From Microterricola viridarii (GTDB taxonomy: Bacteria; Actinomycetota; Actinomycetes; Actinomycetales; Microbacteriaceae), in NCBI RefSeq assembly GCF_900104895.1, contig NZ_LT629742.1, forward strand, positions 62,001 through 126,000: a stretch of 64,000 bases of DNA, in the 5' to 3' direction. Under the pieces are notes generated by a model, which searched no databases, was not told the origin of the DNA, and saw only the letters and a list, made by a program, of their open reading frames with translations. A program made the position numbers and the translations under genes. This document shows, one piece after another, positions 26,986 to 35,887 of this stretch. The stretch's first letter is position 1, and each line of letters starts with the position of its first letter.

Positions 26986-27648
26986 TCAGGCGCGGCCGGC
27001 GATCCGCCCGACCAGCGCCGTCGCGTGCCGCACGGTCTCCTCGAGGGGCGGGGCAGAAGCGCCCTGCGCCTGGCGCTGCTGCATGGTGAAGCGGAGCACC
27101 CCGATGGCCAGCGAGACGACCATCTTGGCCTCGTCGACGAGCTCGGGGTCAGCGGCCGTTGTGCGCCCGTCGGCGGCGAACCGCGCGAGCACCAGATCGA
27201 CCAGGAGCTGCTCCTGGTCGGCCAGCCACTCCATCCACTTGCCGGTGAGCTCGCTCGAGCTCTGGAACACGCGCATGCGCGCCTCGAACCAGGCACCGTC
27301 GCCGGCACCGCCCATGAGCGCGTGCGCCATCCGCTGCGCGAGCGCGCCCAGCACGTCGTCGGAGCGGTCGGCGAGGAAGCGCTCGGCGTCGGCATCCGTG
27401 ATCGCGGCCGGGATCAGGCCCTTGGCGAAGCCCTCCTTCGATCCGAAGTAGTTGAAGAAGGTGCGCTGGGAGATCATGCTGGCCGCGCAGATCATGTCGA
27501 CGGTCACGTTGTCGTAGCCGTGTTCGAGCGAGAGCGCGAGCGCCGCCTCCTCGATGGCCGCCCGGGTGGCCGCGCGCTTGCGGGCGCGCAGCCCGTCCGG
27601 GTTGCCCGGCTGCTGCTCGGGGTGTTGCTCGGGGTGCTCCTCGGCCAT
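26986..27648 (-). CDS. TetR family regulator
   Basis: 220 residues. The N-terminal HTH is visible as ALSLEHGYDNVTVDMICAAS followed by MISQRTFFNYFGSKEGF (about 40-75). A C-terminal helical ligand domain follows. A His/Glu/Gln-rich tail of about 15 residues precedes the HTH. It is 58 bp downstream of the ABC permease on the same strand, so it likely belongs to the exporter operon and controls it. The palindrome TGCAGTTACTGCA at 29738 in that operon's promoter region is a candidate operator. Confidence 0.88.
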   Translation of the reverse strand: MAEEHPEQHPEQQPGNPDGLRARKRAATRAAIEEAALALSLEHGYDNVTVDMICAASMISQRTFFNYFGSKEGFAKGLIPAAITDADAERFLADRSDDVLGALAQRMAHALMGGAGDGAWFEARMRVFQSSSELTGKWMEWLADQEQLLVDLVLARFAADGRTTAADPELVDEAKMVVSLAIGVLRFTMQQRQAQGASAPPLEETVRHATALVGRIAGRA

Positions 27649-27675
27649 GGGTCCTTCCTACCGCAGCTCCGACCG

Positions 27676-27698
27676 AATCGCGCCCCTTCGGCGCGATT
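27676..27698 (-). terminator. Small hairpin between ABC permease and TetR gene
   Basis: AATCGCGC (27676-27683) and GCGCGATT (27691-27698) form a perfect 8-bp stem, 9 bp after the permease stop. It is short and could attenuate rather than end transcription into the TetR gene. Confidence 0.45.
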
Positions 27699-27706
27699 GG
27701 CCGGGA

Positions 27707-28978
27707 TTACTCGTAGCGCAGCGCGTCGATCGGGTTCTGCTTGGCGGCGCGCCGGGCCGGGAGCGTGCCGGCCAGGAAGGCGATCGCCATGACGATGCCG
27801 ATGATGGTGGCGATGGATGCCGGGGTGAACAGCATGATCGTCAGGCCGGGCAGCCCGGAGAGCACCGTCGCCGAGAGCGCGCTGCTGATGCCGGAGCCGA
27901 GCCCGATCGCGACGGCGGCGCCGAGCGCCGAGCCGAGCAGGCCGATGAAGATCGCCTCGAAGCTGAACAGGGCGAAGATCTTGCCGCCGCCCATGCCCAT
28001 GGCCTTCATGAGGCCGATCTCGCGGGTGCGCTCCTGCACGCTCATCAGCAGCGTGTTGATGATGCCGAAGCCGGCCGCGATGAGGGCGATCACGGCGAAG
28101 GCGTTGAGCACGCCGATGATGCCGTTGATGACGTCCTGGATGGCGCCGATCTGGTCGGCGACCGTCATCCCCAGCAGGCCCTGCTCGGTGAGCGCGGCCT
28201 GGATGTCGTCGAGCTGCGCCGGCGTGGTGCCGTCGGCCAGGTAGGCGATCGCCATCACGTAGCCGCTCGGCACGGCGGCGGGCTTGCCGGTCTGCCTGAG
28301 GGCGTCGAGCCCGTCGCGCAGGTCGGCGTTCAGGCCTGCCCCCGCGGCGAACAGCGAGTCGTTCTGCACGCCCTGCACGACCGCCTCGACGGTGTGCTGG
28401 GTGCCCTCGTAGTCGGAGATGGCGAGCGTGACGGGCTGCCCGATCGCCGACTCGGCGTCGGCGAAGCCGAGGCCGTCGACGTAGCTGGCGGGCAGCAGGA
28501 TCTGGTTCTGGCCGGCGCCGTTCTCCAGCTGCGCGCCGGCGGCGAGGTCGATGGTGGCGATGCCGGCCATCGGGTTGACGGCGATCTCGAACCTGCCGTT
28601 GCCATCGAACTCGATGAAGTCGGGCGAGAGCATGACGGCGGGCTGCACGTCGGCGATGCCGTCGACGGCGGCGATCGCGGTCACGTCGTCCTCACTGAGC
28701 AGTGACATCCCGCTGGCGGTGGACTGCTTGTCCGGGTCATAGGGCGTCGGGCCGTCGCCGGCGGGCGCGGCATCCGGGGCCGAGGAGACGGTGAGCATGG
28801 AGTCGCCGCCGATCGAGGAGATCTGGGCGTCGATGTAGCTGGAGACGCCGGCCCCGATGGCGCTCGTGATGGTGAGCGTGAACGCGCCGATGAAGATCGC
28901 GATGACCGTGAGCAGCGTGCGCACCTTGTTGCGGAAGGTGTTGGAGACGGCGGACTTCAGAACGTCGAGGGGGTTCAT
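27707..28978 (-). CDS. MacB/FtsX-type ABC permease
   Basis: 423 residues. One N-terminal helix (RTLLTVIAIFIGAFTLTITS, about 20-40) is followed by an extracytoplasmic domain of about 220 residues. Three C-terminal helices lie around residues 280-410, with the conserved block TREIGLMKAMGMGGGKI between them. This is the MacB_PCD plus FtsX arrangement of mechanotransmission ABC transporters, which drive export of peptides, toxins or lipids. Its ATG overlaps the ATPase stop as ATGA. Substrate unknown. Confidence 0.9.
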   Translation of the reverse strand: MNPLDVLKSAVSNTFRNKVRTLLTVIAIFIGAFTLTITSAIGAGVSSYIDAQISSIGGDSMLTVSSAPDAAPAGDGPTPYDPDKQSTASGMSLLSEDDVTAIAAVDGIADVQPAVMLSPDFIEFDGNGRFEIAVNPMAGIATIDLAAGAQLENGAGQNQILLPASYVDGLGFADAESAIGQPVTLAISDYEGTQHTVEAVVQGVQNDSLFAAGAGLNADLRDGLDALRQTGKPAAVPSGYVMAIAYLADGTTPAQLDDIQAALTEQGLLGMTVADQIGAIQDVINGIIGVLNAFAVIALIAAGFGIINTLLMSVQERTREIGLMKAMGMGGGKIFALFSFEAIFIGLLGSALGAAVAIGLGSGISSALSATVLSGLPGLTIMLFTPASIATIIGIVMAIAFLAGTLPARRAAKQNPIDALRYE

Positions 28979-29706
28979 GCGGTGGCTCCTGCTGCCGAGT
29001 TGGCGGGGGCGACGGATGCGGCGGCATCCGGGACTGCCTCGAGCCCGTCCTTGATGAAGAACTGGCGGTCGCAGCGGGCGGCCAGCTCGTGGTCGTGGGT
29101 GACGATGATGAGCGTGATGCCCTGCGTCTTGTTCAGGTCGAACAGGATGTCCTCGACGACGGCGCCCGTGGCCGAGTCGAGGTTTCCGGTCGGCTCGTCG
29201 GCGAAGATCACCGAGGGGTTGTTGACCAGGGCGCGCGCGATGACGGCGCGCTGCTTCTGGCCGCCGGAGAGGTTGGTCGCCTTGTTCTTGGCCTTGTCGG
29301 CGAGCTCCATCTGCTCGAGCACGGCCATGCCGCGGGCCTTGCGCTCGCGCGGGCCGACGCCGGCGATCATCAGCGGAAGCGTGACGTTGTCGAGCACGCT
29401 GGAGTTGGGGGTGAGGAAGAACTGCTGGAACACGAAGCCGAAGTCCTTGTTGCGCAGCTTGTTCAGCGCACGCGGCTTGAGCTGCTTCGCGTCGGTGCCG
29501 GAGACGCTGATCGTGCCACGGTCGGGCTCGTCGAGCAGCGCGAGCAGGTGCATCAGGGTCGACTTGCCCGATCCGCTCTTGCCGACGATCGCCACGGACT
29601 CACCGGCCCGAACGTCGAGGCTGACCCCCTTGAGCGCGTCGAAGCGGCCGTCGCCGTGCCCGTAGGACTTGCCAATGTCCCTGGCCTGCAGAATCAGTTC
29701 AGTCAT
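28975..29706 (-). CDS. MacB/LolD-type ABC transporter ATPase
   Basis: About 243 residues. Walker A GKSGSGKST, signature NLSGGQKQRAV, Walker B VIFADEPTGNLDS and the H-loop IVTHDHELA are all present. The EPTGNLD motif and spacing place it with the LolD/MacB class that pairs with FtsX-like permeases. I used the ATG at 29706; an in-frame GTG at 29712 would add two residues. It is the first gene of an ATPase-permease-TetR set and is divergent from the adenylate-forming enzyme. Confidence 0.92.
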   Translation of the reverse strand: MTELILQARDIGKSYGHGDGRFDALKGVSLDVRAGESVAIVGKSGSGKSTLMHLLALLDEPDRGTISVSGTDAKQLKPRALNKLRNKDFGFVFQQFFLTPNSSVLDNVTLPLMIAGVGPRERKARGMAVLEQMELADKAKNKATNLSGGQKQRAVIARALVNNPSVIFADEPTGNLDSATGAVVEDILFDLNKTQGITLIIVTHDHELAARCDRQFFIKDGLEAVPDAAASVAPANSAAGATA

Positions 29707-29737
29707 GGGCACAGACTAGGTGCAGAAGCTGAATAAA

Positions 29738-29750
29738 TGCAGTTACTGCA
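29738..29750. promoter_or_regulatory. Palindrome TGCAGTTACTGCA in divergent promoter region
   Basis: A perfect 13-bp palindrome (6-bp arms, one central base) lies in the 141-bp region between the ABC ATPase and the adenylate-forming enzyme. It is 32 bp from the ATPase start. It is of the size bound by TetR-type dimers, and the TetR gene of this operon is the obvious candidate; this is inferred. Confidence 0.5.
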
Positions 29751-29847
29751 CTGTTGGCGCATGCGGTTCAGAACTGCCTTTTGCTCAGCATTTGTGGTGC
29801 GGCACGTCCGCCAAGAGCGACCCCGATCGACGCACTACCCTGACGGG

Positions 29848-31302
29848 GTGAATGACGCAGAAGTGATCAACCCGTTCGTATATCTCCAGCGCAACGCCGA
29901 GGCCAACCCCTCGGGAGTCTTCGTCGAGACCGCCACCCAGAAGGTGCTGAACTCCGAGGCTTTCGAGCTGGCGAAGAAGATCGCCTACGAGTTTCGCCAC
30001 CTCGGCGTGAAGCCGGGCGATCTGGTCGCGCTTGACCTGCCGGAGACGCTGAGCATGATCTTTGCCGAGGCCGCCTTCCACGAGGCCGCCGTGAGCACTG
30101 TATTGCCCCACGGCTACGTCGCCGACGGACTTTTCGCCATCGACTGGATCTTCAGCAGTGCGACCCCGGCTCCTGCCGCACACGGCGGTGCGCGCGTGAT
30201 CAGTGTCGATGCGGCATTCCTGCAGCGGGTGGAGCAGAACCCTTACGGCATCACCCCGCGCGATTTCGATTCCGAGCTGAGCACGGCGCGGCTCGTCTTC
30301 TCGAGCGGCACGACCGGGCGGGCGAACGCCATGGAGTACTCACTCGGGATGCTTGAGTACTGCACGGATGCCGCCGCAGACACCTGGCTGGCCGGCGATC
30401 CCTGCCTCACGCTCTTCCCGACCGCCACCCCGTTCGGCTTCTTTGCCTTCTACCTGAGCGTCAAGATTGGAAAGCCGTACTGGTCGGTCGAGGCGGGCGA
30501 CCCGGCGAACATCATCGAGATCGCGCTGCGCAGTTCGGCGACAGCACTCAGGGCGTCCCCCGCGCAACTCGCAGGCCTCGTCGATGTGCTCGAGGCGCGA
30601 AACCAGACGCTCCCCGCCGTGCGGGAGGCGCTGACCGTCGGCTCGGTCATGCCGCCGGCCTTGTCTGCCCGGGTGCGCGCTGCGACCGACGGCTGCGTTA
30701 TCCAGAACCTCTACGGCTCGACGGAGGGCACGGTTGCGCGCCTGCGCCTCACCGATTCAGACGACCCTTTCGATGGCGGCCAGCCGCACCCGCGCTCAGA
30801 CGTGCAGATCGTTGACGAGAACCACGTTGAGGTGCCCGACGGCCAGATCGGACGCATCCGCCACAAGAGCGCGTACATGATCCAGGAGTACGTGGGAAAC
30901 CCCGCAGCCACTCTCGAAGCCTTCACCGACGGATGGTTCTACCCGGGCGATCTCGGGCTGATCCGCCCCGACGGCGGGCTCACGCTCACCGGGCGGGTCT
31001 CAGAGGTGCTCAACGCGGGCGGCGTGAAGGTCGACCCCGCCACGCTCGATCTGTTTGCCGTCACGCACCCCCTGGTCAGTGACGCCGCAAGCTTCGAGTA
31101 CGAGAGCAACACGGGCCTCAAGCAGATCGGGATCGTGCTTGTCACGGAAGACGGACTCGACGTGCAGGCGCTGATTCGCGACTTCGGCACCCAGTTCGGC
31201 GGCGCCGCCCCGAAGCTCGTGGCCAGGATCGACGAGATCCCCCGCAACACCATGGGAAAGCCGATGCGGCGCGCCCTCGCTGAGCAATACAAACAGAGCT
31301 GA
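29848..31302 (+). CDS. Adenylate-forming (acyl-CoA synthetase-like) enzyme
   Basis: 484 residues from a GTG start. The AMP-binding motifs are recognisable but altered. The P-loop is VFSSGTTGRANAM, without the usual lysine. NLYGSTEG matches A5, FYPGDLG replaces YxTGDLG, GRVSEVLNAGGVKVDP matches A8, and PRNTMGKPMRR carries the catalytic C-terminal lysine. It would activate a carboxylic acid as acyl-AMP, probably with transfer to CoA. There is no carrier protein or thioesterase nearby. Slightly less GC-biased wobble use than neighbours suggests, but does not prove, acquisition. The substrate cannot be named. Confidence 0.8.
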   Translation: MNDAEVINPFVYLQRNAEANPSGVFVETATQKVLNSEAFELAKKIAYEFRHLGVKPGDLVALDLPETLSMIFAEAAFHEAAVSTVLPHGYVADGLFAIDWIFSSATPAPAAHGGARVISVDAAFLQRVEQNPYGITPRDFDSELSTARLVFSSGTTGRANAMEYSLGMLEYCTDAAADTWLAGDPCLTLFPTATPFGFFAFYLSVKIGKPYWSVEAGDPANIIEIALRSSATALRASPAQLAGLVDVLEARNQTLPAVREALTVGSVMPPALSARVRAATDGCVIQNLYGSTEGTVARLRLTDSDDPFDGGQPHPRSDVQIVDENHVEVPDGQIGRIRHKSAYMIQEYVGNPAATLEAFTDGWFYPGDLGLIRPDGGLTLTGRVSEVLNAGGVKVDPATLDLFAVTHPLVSDAASFEYESNTGLKQIGIVLVTEDGLDVQALIRDFGTQFGGAAPKLVARIDEIPRNTMGKPMRRALAEQYKQS

Positions 31303-31339
31303 GCAACGCCCCGGCGCACCCTGCCGCCGGGCAACGCAA

Positions 31340-31369
31340 AGAGCCGCCCGAGACTTCTCGGGCGGCTCT
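31340..31369. terminator. Bidirectional terminator
   Basis: AGAGCCGCCCGA (31340-31351) and TCGGGCGGCTCT (31358-31369) pair perfectly around GACTTC. It lies between the stop at 31302 and the end of the opposing surface-protein gene at 31385. Confidence 0.8.
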
Positions 31370-31384
31370 CTGCGTGGCCTGGAA

Positions 31385-33463
31385 CTAGTTGGTCTTGCGC
31401 GCGCGTCGCGCACGCACGGCGAGCAGCCCGGCGCCCAGGCCGAGGGCGGCCAGGGCGAGCGAGGCGGCGCTCGGGTCGACTGCGGCACCGGTTTTCGCCA
31501 GCGGCCCCTCGGCCTTCGGCGGAGCCGGAGTGATGCTCGGCGGCGTCGTGGGGTTCGGCGTCGGCGTCGCGACCGCGGTCCACTTCGCGAAGAACGTCGT
31601 CGACGCGCTCACCGGAGCCGAGAAATCCGCCGGAACGGTCAGAGCCGCATCCGAGAACCACCCGTTGAATGTGAACCCAGCCGCCGTCGGATCTACCGGC
31701 TTCGCCACCGTGCCACCCGTGACGACCGTCACAGGAGCAACGGTGCCGTGACCGTTCGTGTCGAAGGAAACCGTCACCGTCACCGGAGCGACGGCGCTCC
31801 ACTTCGCGTAGAACGTCGTCGACGCGCTCACCGGAGCAGGGAAGACCACCGGAACCGTCAACGCCGCATCCGAGAACCAGCCGTCGAATGTGAACCCGGC
31901 CGCCGTCGGGTCGGTCGGCTTCGCAACCGTGGCACCCACGGCCACCGTCACCGGGGCAACGCTCGCGCCGTGACCGTTGCCGTCAAACGACACCGTCACC
32001 GTCACCGGAGCGACCGCAGTCCACTTCGCAAAGAACGTCGTCGACGCGCTCACCGGAGCAGGGAAGACCACCGGAACCGTCAACGCCGCATCCGAGAACC
32101 AGCCGTCGAAGGTGAACCCAGCCGCCGTCGGATCTACCGGCTTCGCCACCGAGGAACCCGTGACGACCGTCACGGGAGCAACGGTGCCGTGACCGTTCGT
32201 GGCGAAGGAAACCGTCACCGTCACCGGAGCGACCGCAGTCCACTTCGCGTAGAACGTTGTCGACGCGCTCACCGGAGCCGAGAAATCCGCCGGAACGGTC
32301 AGAGCCGCATCCGAGAACCACCCGTTGAATGTGAACCCAGCCGCCGTCGGATCTACCGGCTTCGCCACCGTGCCACCCGTGACGACCGTCACAGGAGCAA
32401 CGGTGCCGTGACCGTTCGTGTCGAAGGAAACCGTCACCGTCACCGGAGCGACCGCAGTCCACTTCGCGTAGAACGTTGTCGACGCGCTCACCGGAGCCGA
32501 GAAATCCGCCGGAACGGTCAGAGCCGCATCCGAGAACCACCCGTTGAATGTGAACCCAGCCGCCGTCGGATCTACCGGCTTCGCCACCGTGCCACCCGTG
32601 ACGACCGTCACGGGAGCAACGGTGCCGTGACCGTTCGTGTCGAAGGAAACCGTCAGGTTCTGGAGGCTCCAGCGGACCACGGCGATCCCACTCGCGCCGT
32701 TGCGGTCCGGGCTCACAACGCTGCCACCGCCGGCGCCACCGCCACCGCTGTTTACCGTCGGGGCGATCAGAGCGAGGCTCCCGTTCACGAGCGCACCGCC
32801 ACCGCACGTCGCGGTGCCGACGGTAGTGCCGGAACCGTTGGCCCCACCGCCGCCGTAGCAGCTCGTGTCGCCCTCGAACAGCGATCCGGGCGCTGCGACG
32901 CTGGCGGCGGTTGCTCCGGCACCACCATTAATGCCGACAGCAGCCGCTCCAGCACCGCCGCCTCCGCCCTGCTGGACACCGGCGTTGCCGGAGCCGCTCG
33001 CTCCCCCCGAACCGTTCATGCCGCTGGAGCTCGACGAACCAGCGGCTCCGCTGCCAGCCGACTCTGCGACCGAGCCCTGGGCCGCTGTGGTCGGCCGACT
33101 GCTCGAACCGACCGTGACGGTGACCGGCGACATGGAGCCCGCGTCGAATCCGACAACCTTGACTTGACCACCGCCACCGCCACCGCCGGGGGCATAGCCG
33201 GCGTTCGTCACGGCGCCAGCACCACCGCCACCGACGAGGAGGACCTCCAGTTTCGTCATCGCGGCAGTGGGCTGGAAGGTCGCGTTACCGGCTGTGATCT
33301 TCATTTCACAGACGTTGCCGGCGGGGTCGAGCAGCGTTCCGCCCGTCGCGGTGCACGCGTCCCCCGTCGCGTTCGCGGGCGATACCGCCCCGAACAGCGA
33401 GGTGAAACCGATCGCCGCCGCTGTCGCCACGAAGGCGGTTGTCTTTGTTGCCGCTTTGCGCAT
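31385..33463 (-). CDS. Sortase-anchored surface protein with five InlB-type repeats
   Basis: 692 residues. A signal peptide (MRKAATKTTAFVATAAAIGF, then SPANA) precedes a Gly/Ser-rich domain rich in GGGGGG runs (about 80-300). Five tandem repeats of 73 residues follow. Each contains VSFDTNGHGTVAPVTVVTGG, AGFTFNGWFSDAALTVP and TTFYAKW, the Listeria-Bacteroides (InlB B/Flg_new) pattern. The C-terminus has a TP-rich linker, LAKTG (655-659), a transmembrane helix and RARRARKTN, which is a sortase-sorting signal. A cell-wall adhesin or fibre is inferred. No sortase gene is in the window. Confidence 0.9.
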   Translation of the reverse strand: MRKAATKTTAFVATAAAIGFTSLFGAVSPANATGDACTATGGTLLDPAGNVCEMKITAGNATFQPTAAMTKLEVLLVGGGGAGAVTNAGYAPGGGGGGGQVKVVGFDAGSMSPVTVTVGSSSRPTTAAQGSVAESAGSGAAGSSSSSGMNGSGGASGSGNAGVQQGGGGGAGAAAVGINGGAGATAASVAAPGSLFEGDTSCYGGGGANGSGTTVGTATCGGGALVNGSLALIAPTVNSGGGGAGGGSVVSPDRNGASGIAVVRWSLQNLTVSFDTNGHGTVAPVTVVTGGTVAKPVDPTAAGFTFNGWFSDAALTVPADFSAPVSASTTFYAKWTAVAPVTVTVSFDTNGHGTVAPVTVVTGGTVAKPVDPTAAGFTFNGWFSDAALTVPADFSAPVSASTTFYAKWTAVAPVTVTVSFATNGHGTVAPVTVVTGSSVAKPVDPTAAGFTFDGWFSDAALTVPVVFPAPVSASTTFFAKWTAVAPVTVTVSFDGNGHGASVAPVTVAVGATVAKPTDPTAAGFTFDGWFSDAALTVPVVFPAPVSASTTFYAKWSAVAPVTVTVSFDTNGHGTVAPVTVVTGGTVAKPVDPTAAGFTFNGWFSDAALTVPADFSAPVSASTTFFAKWTAVATPTPNPTTPPSITPAPPKAEGPLAKTGAAVDPSAASLALAALGLGAGLLAVRARRARKTN
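31571..32660 (-). repeat. Five 219-bp tandem repeats inside the surface-protein gene
   Basis: Units of 219 bp (73 codons) with near-identical DNA. The blocks near 32204 and 32423 match almost base for base, including synonymous positions. Units near 31850-32100 differ more (PVVFPAP variant). This indicates recent duplication or gene-conversion, and copy number is likely to vary. Confidence 0.85.
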
Positions 33464-33664
33464 GTTGCTCTTCCTTGAGGCTTCCCGCTCCCTCAGCGCG
33501 CAGCACAGCAGAGCAGTCGGGAGAATCCGCCGACCTCGGCGGAGCGCTTCCGATAGTAGGGGACGCGAACGCCCTTTTTTGGACGGCGTCTGCTTTTTGG
33601 GCCACCTGGGCACAAGATCGCCCCCGCATTGGGGGCGGCATCGGGACGGCTGCTATAGCTCGGC

Positions 33665-34228
33665 CTACGGCAGATCGGCCTCGACCGCACCGATCAGCGA
33701 GTCCTGCAGGAAGGCGGCCCAGTCGTAGACACCGCGCTGCAACTCGCGCAGCTGGGCGAGCTCCTCCGACGCGGCCGCCGCGGCATCCGACAGCGAGCCG
33801 TCATCGGCGACCCCGATCGAGTCGGCCAACACGAGGCGCAGGTCGGTGAGAAAGGTCAGCCAGGCCAGCAGCGCCTCGGGGTCGATCTCGATGTTGTGGC
33901 CGTAGCGCTCGTCGTCGATGCCGAGGGCGGATGCCGCCTCAACGGCTTCGCGCACCGTGACGGCCGCGTCGATCTTGCGCTTCTGCAGCTCGGGCCGGGT
34001 ATAGCGGGCGAACTCGGCCGCGGCCGAGGTGTCGTCGCTGTAGGCGACGGGGAACAGCCGGGTGAGGCCCGGCGAGGCGGGATCGGACTCACTGAGCAGC
34101 GTCTCGACCTGCCCGGCGAGAGAGGCCAGGGCGTCGGCCTCGTCGCCGTCCAGCTGCAGCAGCACGGCGCGCGTGCCGCCGGAGGCCAGCAGGTCGGTGC
34201 GGCTGGCTGCCGCCACGATCCGGCTCAT
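33665..34228 (-). CDS. DUF2017 family protein
   Basis: 187 residues. It matches the actinobacterial DUF2017 proteins that almost always follow clpS: an N-terminal beta/alpha stretch, then [11 protein letters not shown]...[41 protein letters not shown] and [13 protein letters not shown]. The start overlaps the clpS stop (ATGA). Function unknown; linkage to ClpS suggests a role with regulated proteolysis. Confidence 0.88.
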   Translation of the reverse strand: MSRIVAAASRTDLLASGGTRAVLLQLDGDEADALASLAGQVETLLSESDPASPGLTRLFPVAYSDDTSAAAEFARYTRPELQKRKIDAAVTVREAVEAASALGIDDERYGHNIEIDPEALLAWLTFLTDLRLVLADSIGVADDGSLSDAAAAASEELAQLRELQRGVYDWAAFLQDSLIGAVEADLP

Positions 34229-34515
34229 GCGTCGGCCTTCGTCAGCGTGGCCTGCAGCCCGTAGCCGTGCAGCGCCTCGACGTGGCGCTCCATCTGCTCG
34301 CGGTTGCCACTGGCGACGGCCGCCTTGCCCTCGGTGTGCACCTGCAGCATGAGCTGCTCGGCCTTCTCCCGGCTGAAGCCGAAGTAGCTGCGGAACACGT
34401 AGCTCACGTAGCTCATCAGATTCACCGGGTCATCCCAGACGAGCACGAGCCACGGCGTCGCGAAGCGCGCCGCCACGTCGCTGACGGTGTCAGTTGATTC
34501 CAACAGTTTCGACAT
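34225..34515 (-). CDS. clpS: ATP-dependent Clp protease adaptor ClpS
   Basis: 96 residues. [22 protein letters not shown] is the defining N-end-rule binding core. [21 protein letters not shown] and an [15 protein letters not shown]-terminus follow. ClpS delivers N-degron substrates to ClpC/ClpP in the cytoplasm. The ATG at 34515 was chosen; an upstream in-frame ATG would add seven residues that are not conserved. DUF2017 is translationally coupled downstream. Confidence 0.93.
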   Translation of the reverse strand: MSKLLESTDTVSDVAARFATPWLVLVWDDPVNLMSYVSYVFRSYFGFSREKAEQLMLQVHTEGKAAVASGNREQMERHVEALHGYGLQATLTKADA

Positions 34516-34682
34516 CCCTTCCAGTCTCCCACGCAACCCGCGGCCCGATCCCGCGGGCGAGTCAGCAGCTCTGGCCGATTTCCGGCCGTGTGAATCGTTT
34601 CAGACGGCCGGCAATGCCGTGTCGATGACGATTCGAGACGGGCGCGCGACGCCGGCATTGCGACGGTTGCTAGCGTCGAAGG

Positions 34683-35849
34683 GTGAGTGAACGCGTGAAT
34701 GTTGCAGTTGTCGGCCTCGGAGCGATGGGGGCCAATGCACTGTGGCGGCTCGCCGAGCGCGGGGTGAGCGTCGTCGGGTTCGAGCAGTTCCAGGTCGCGC
34801 ACCCGCTCGGTTCCTCGCACGGCGTCACCCGGCTGTTCCGCGAGGCCTGCCTGGAGCACCCCGACCTGACACCGATCGCGCAGCTCTCCAAGCGACTGTT
34901 CCGCGAGCTGGAGGAGCTGAGCGGCCAGGAGCTGCTGCGCATCACCGGCGGCGTGATGCTGGGCGCCCCCGATTCCGACGTGATCGCGGGCACGCGGGCC
35001 GCGGCATCCGCACACGGCCTACAGCTGGAGGAGCTCGACGCCGGCGAGCTGGCCGCGCGGTTCCCGCTGCTGGCCGGGCTGGCCCCGGCGGATGTCGCGG
35101 TGCTCGACCCCGGGGCGGGCGTCGCGTTCCCCGAGCCGACGATCCGCGCCGCCGTCGTGCGGGCGCGCGCGCTCGGCGCCACGGTGCTCGAGAACACCCG
35201 CGTGCTCGCGATCGAGCCGGGCGAGGATGGCGTCGTCATCCGCACGGCGAGCGGGCAGTGGCTGGCCGACCGCGTGATCCTCGCCCAGGGCGCCTGGCTG
35301 GCGGCCGAGCTGCCGTGGGTCAGCCTGCAGCCGATCCGCACGCCGATGACCTGGTTCGAGCCGGCCGAGCCCGCGGATGCCGCGGACTTCGGCCTCGAGC
35401 ACCTGCCCGTGTTCGTGCGCCAGCTGAGCGAGAGCGAGGTGCTCTGGGGGCACGGCTCGGTGGGGGCGGCAGCCGGCCCGGAGAAGGGCGCGCTGCTCAA
35501 GGCCGGCGTCGGCGACATCTGGCAGGAGCGGGTGCGCATCGACCCGGACGAGCTGGACCGCGGCGTGAAGCCGGCCGACTGGCGGCAGGTCTCGGAGCTG
35601 CTCGGCCGGGCCGTGCCCGGCATCGAGCCGCTGCCGGCCCGCGTCGACCCGTGCATGGTGACGATCTCGCCGGACGACCAGTTCGTCGTGGGCCCGTCGC
35701 CCCGGCATCCGCGGGTGATCGTCGGCGGCGGCGACAGCGGGCACGCCTTCAAGCACGGCCCGGCGCTCGGAGAGATCCTGGCCCGCTTCGCCCTCGACGA
35801 GCCGCAGCTCGTCGACACCGCCTTCATCGACCCGGCCCGCTTCGCCTAG
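34683..35849 (+). CDS. Monomeric sarcosine oxidase/N-methyltryptophan oxidase-like
   Basis: 388 residues, GTG start. The FAD-binding Rossmann motif GLGAMGANALWRLAERG occurs at the N-terminus. GSSHGVTRLFREA is the family motif that contacts the flavin. C324 in RVDPCMVTISPDDQFVVG aligns with the cysteine that binds FAD covalently in MSOX/MTOX enzymes. It would oxidise an N-methyl or secondary amino acid with O2, releasing H2O2. It stands alone and is divergent from clpS. The exact amine is not determined. Confidence 0.87.
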   Translation: MSERVNVAVVGLGAMGANALWRLAERGVSVVGFEQFQVAHPLGSSHGVTRLFREACLEHPDLTPIAQLSKRLFRELEELSGQELLRITGGVMLGAPDSDVIAGTRAAASAHGLQLEELDAGELAARFPLLAGLAPADVAVLDPGAGVAFPEPTIRAAVVRARALGATVLENTRVLAIEPGEDGVVIRTASGQWLADRVILAQGAWLAAELPWVSLQPIRTPMTWFEPAEPADAADFGLEHLPVFVRQLSESEVLWGHGSVGAAAGPEKGALLKAGVGDIWQERVRIDPDELDRGVKPADWRQVSELLGRAVPGIEPLPARVDPCMVTISPDDQFVVGPSPRHPRVIVGGGDSGHAFKHGPALGEILARFALDEPQLVDTAFIDPARFA

Positions 35850-35887
35850 GCGCTCGGCCCGGGCGCTCGGCGGGGCGCTGTGCCGGC

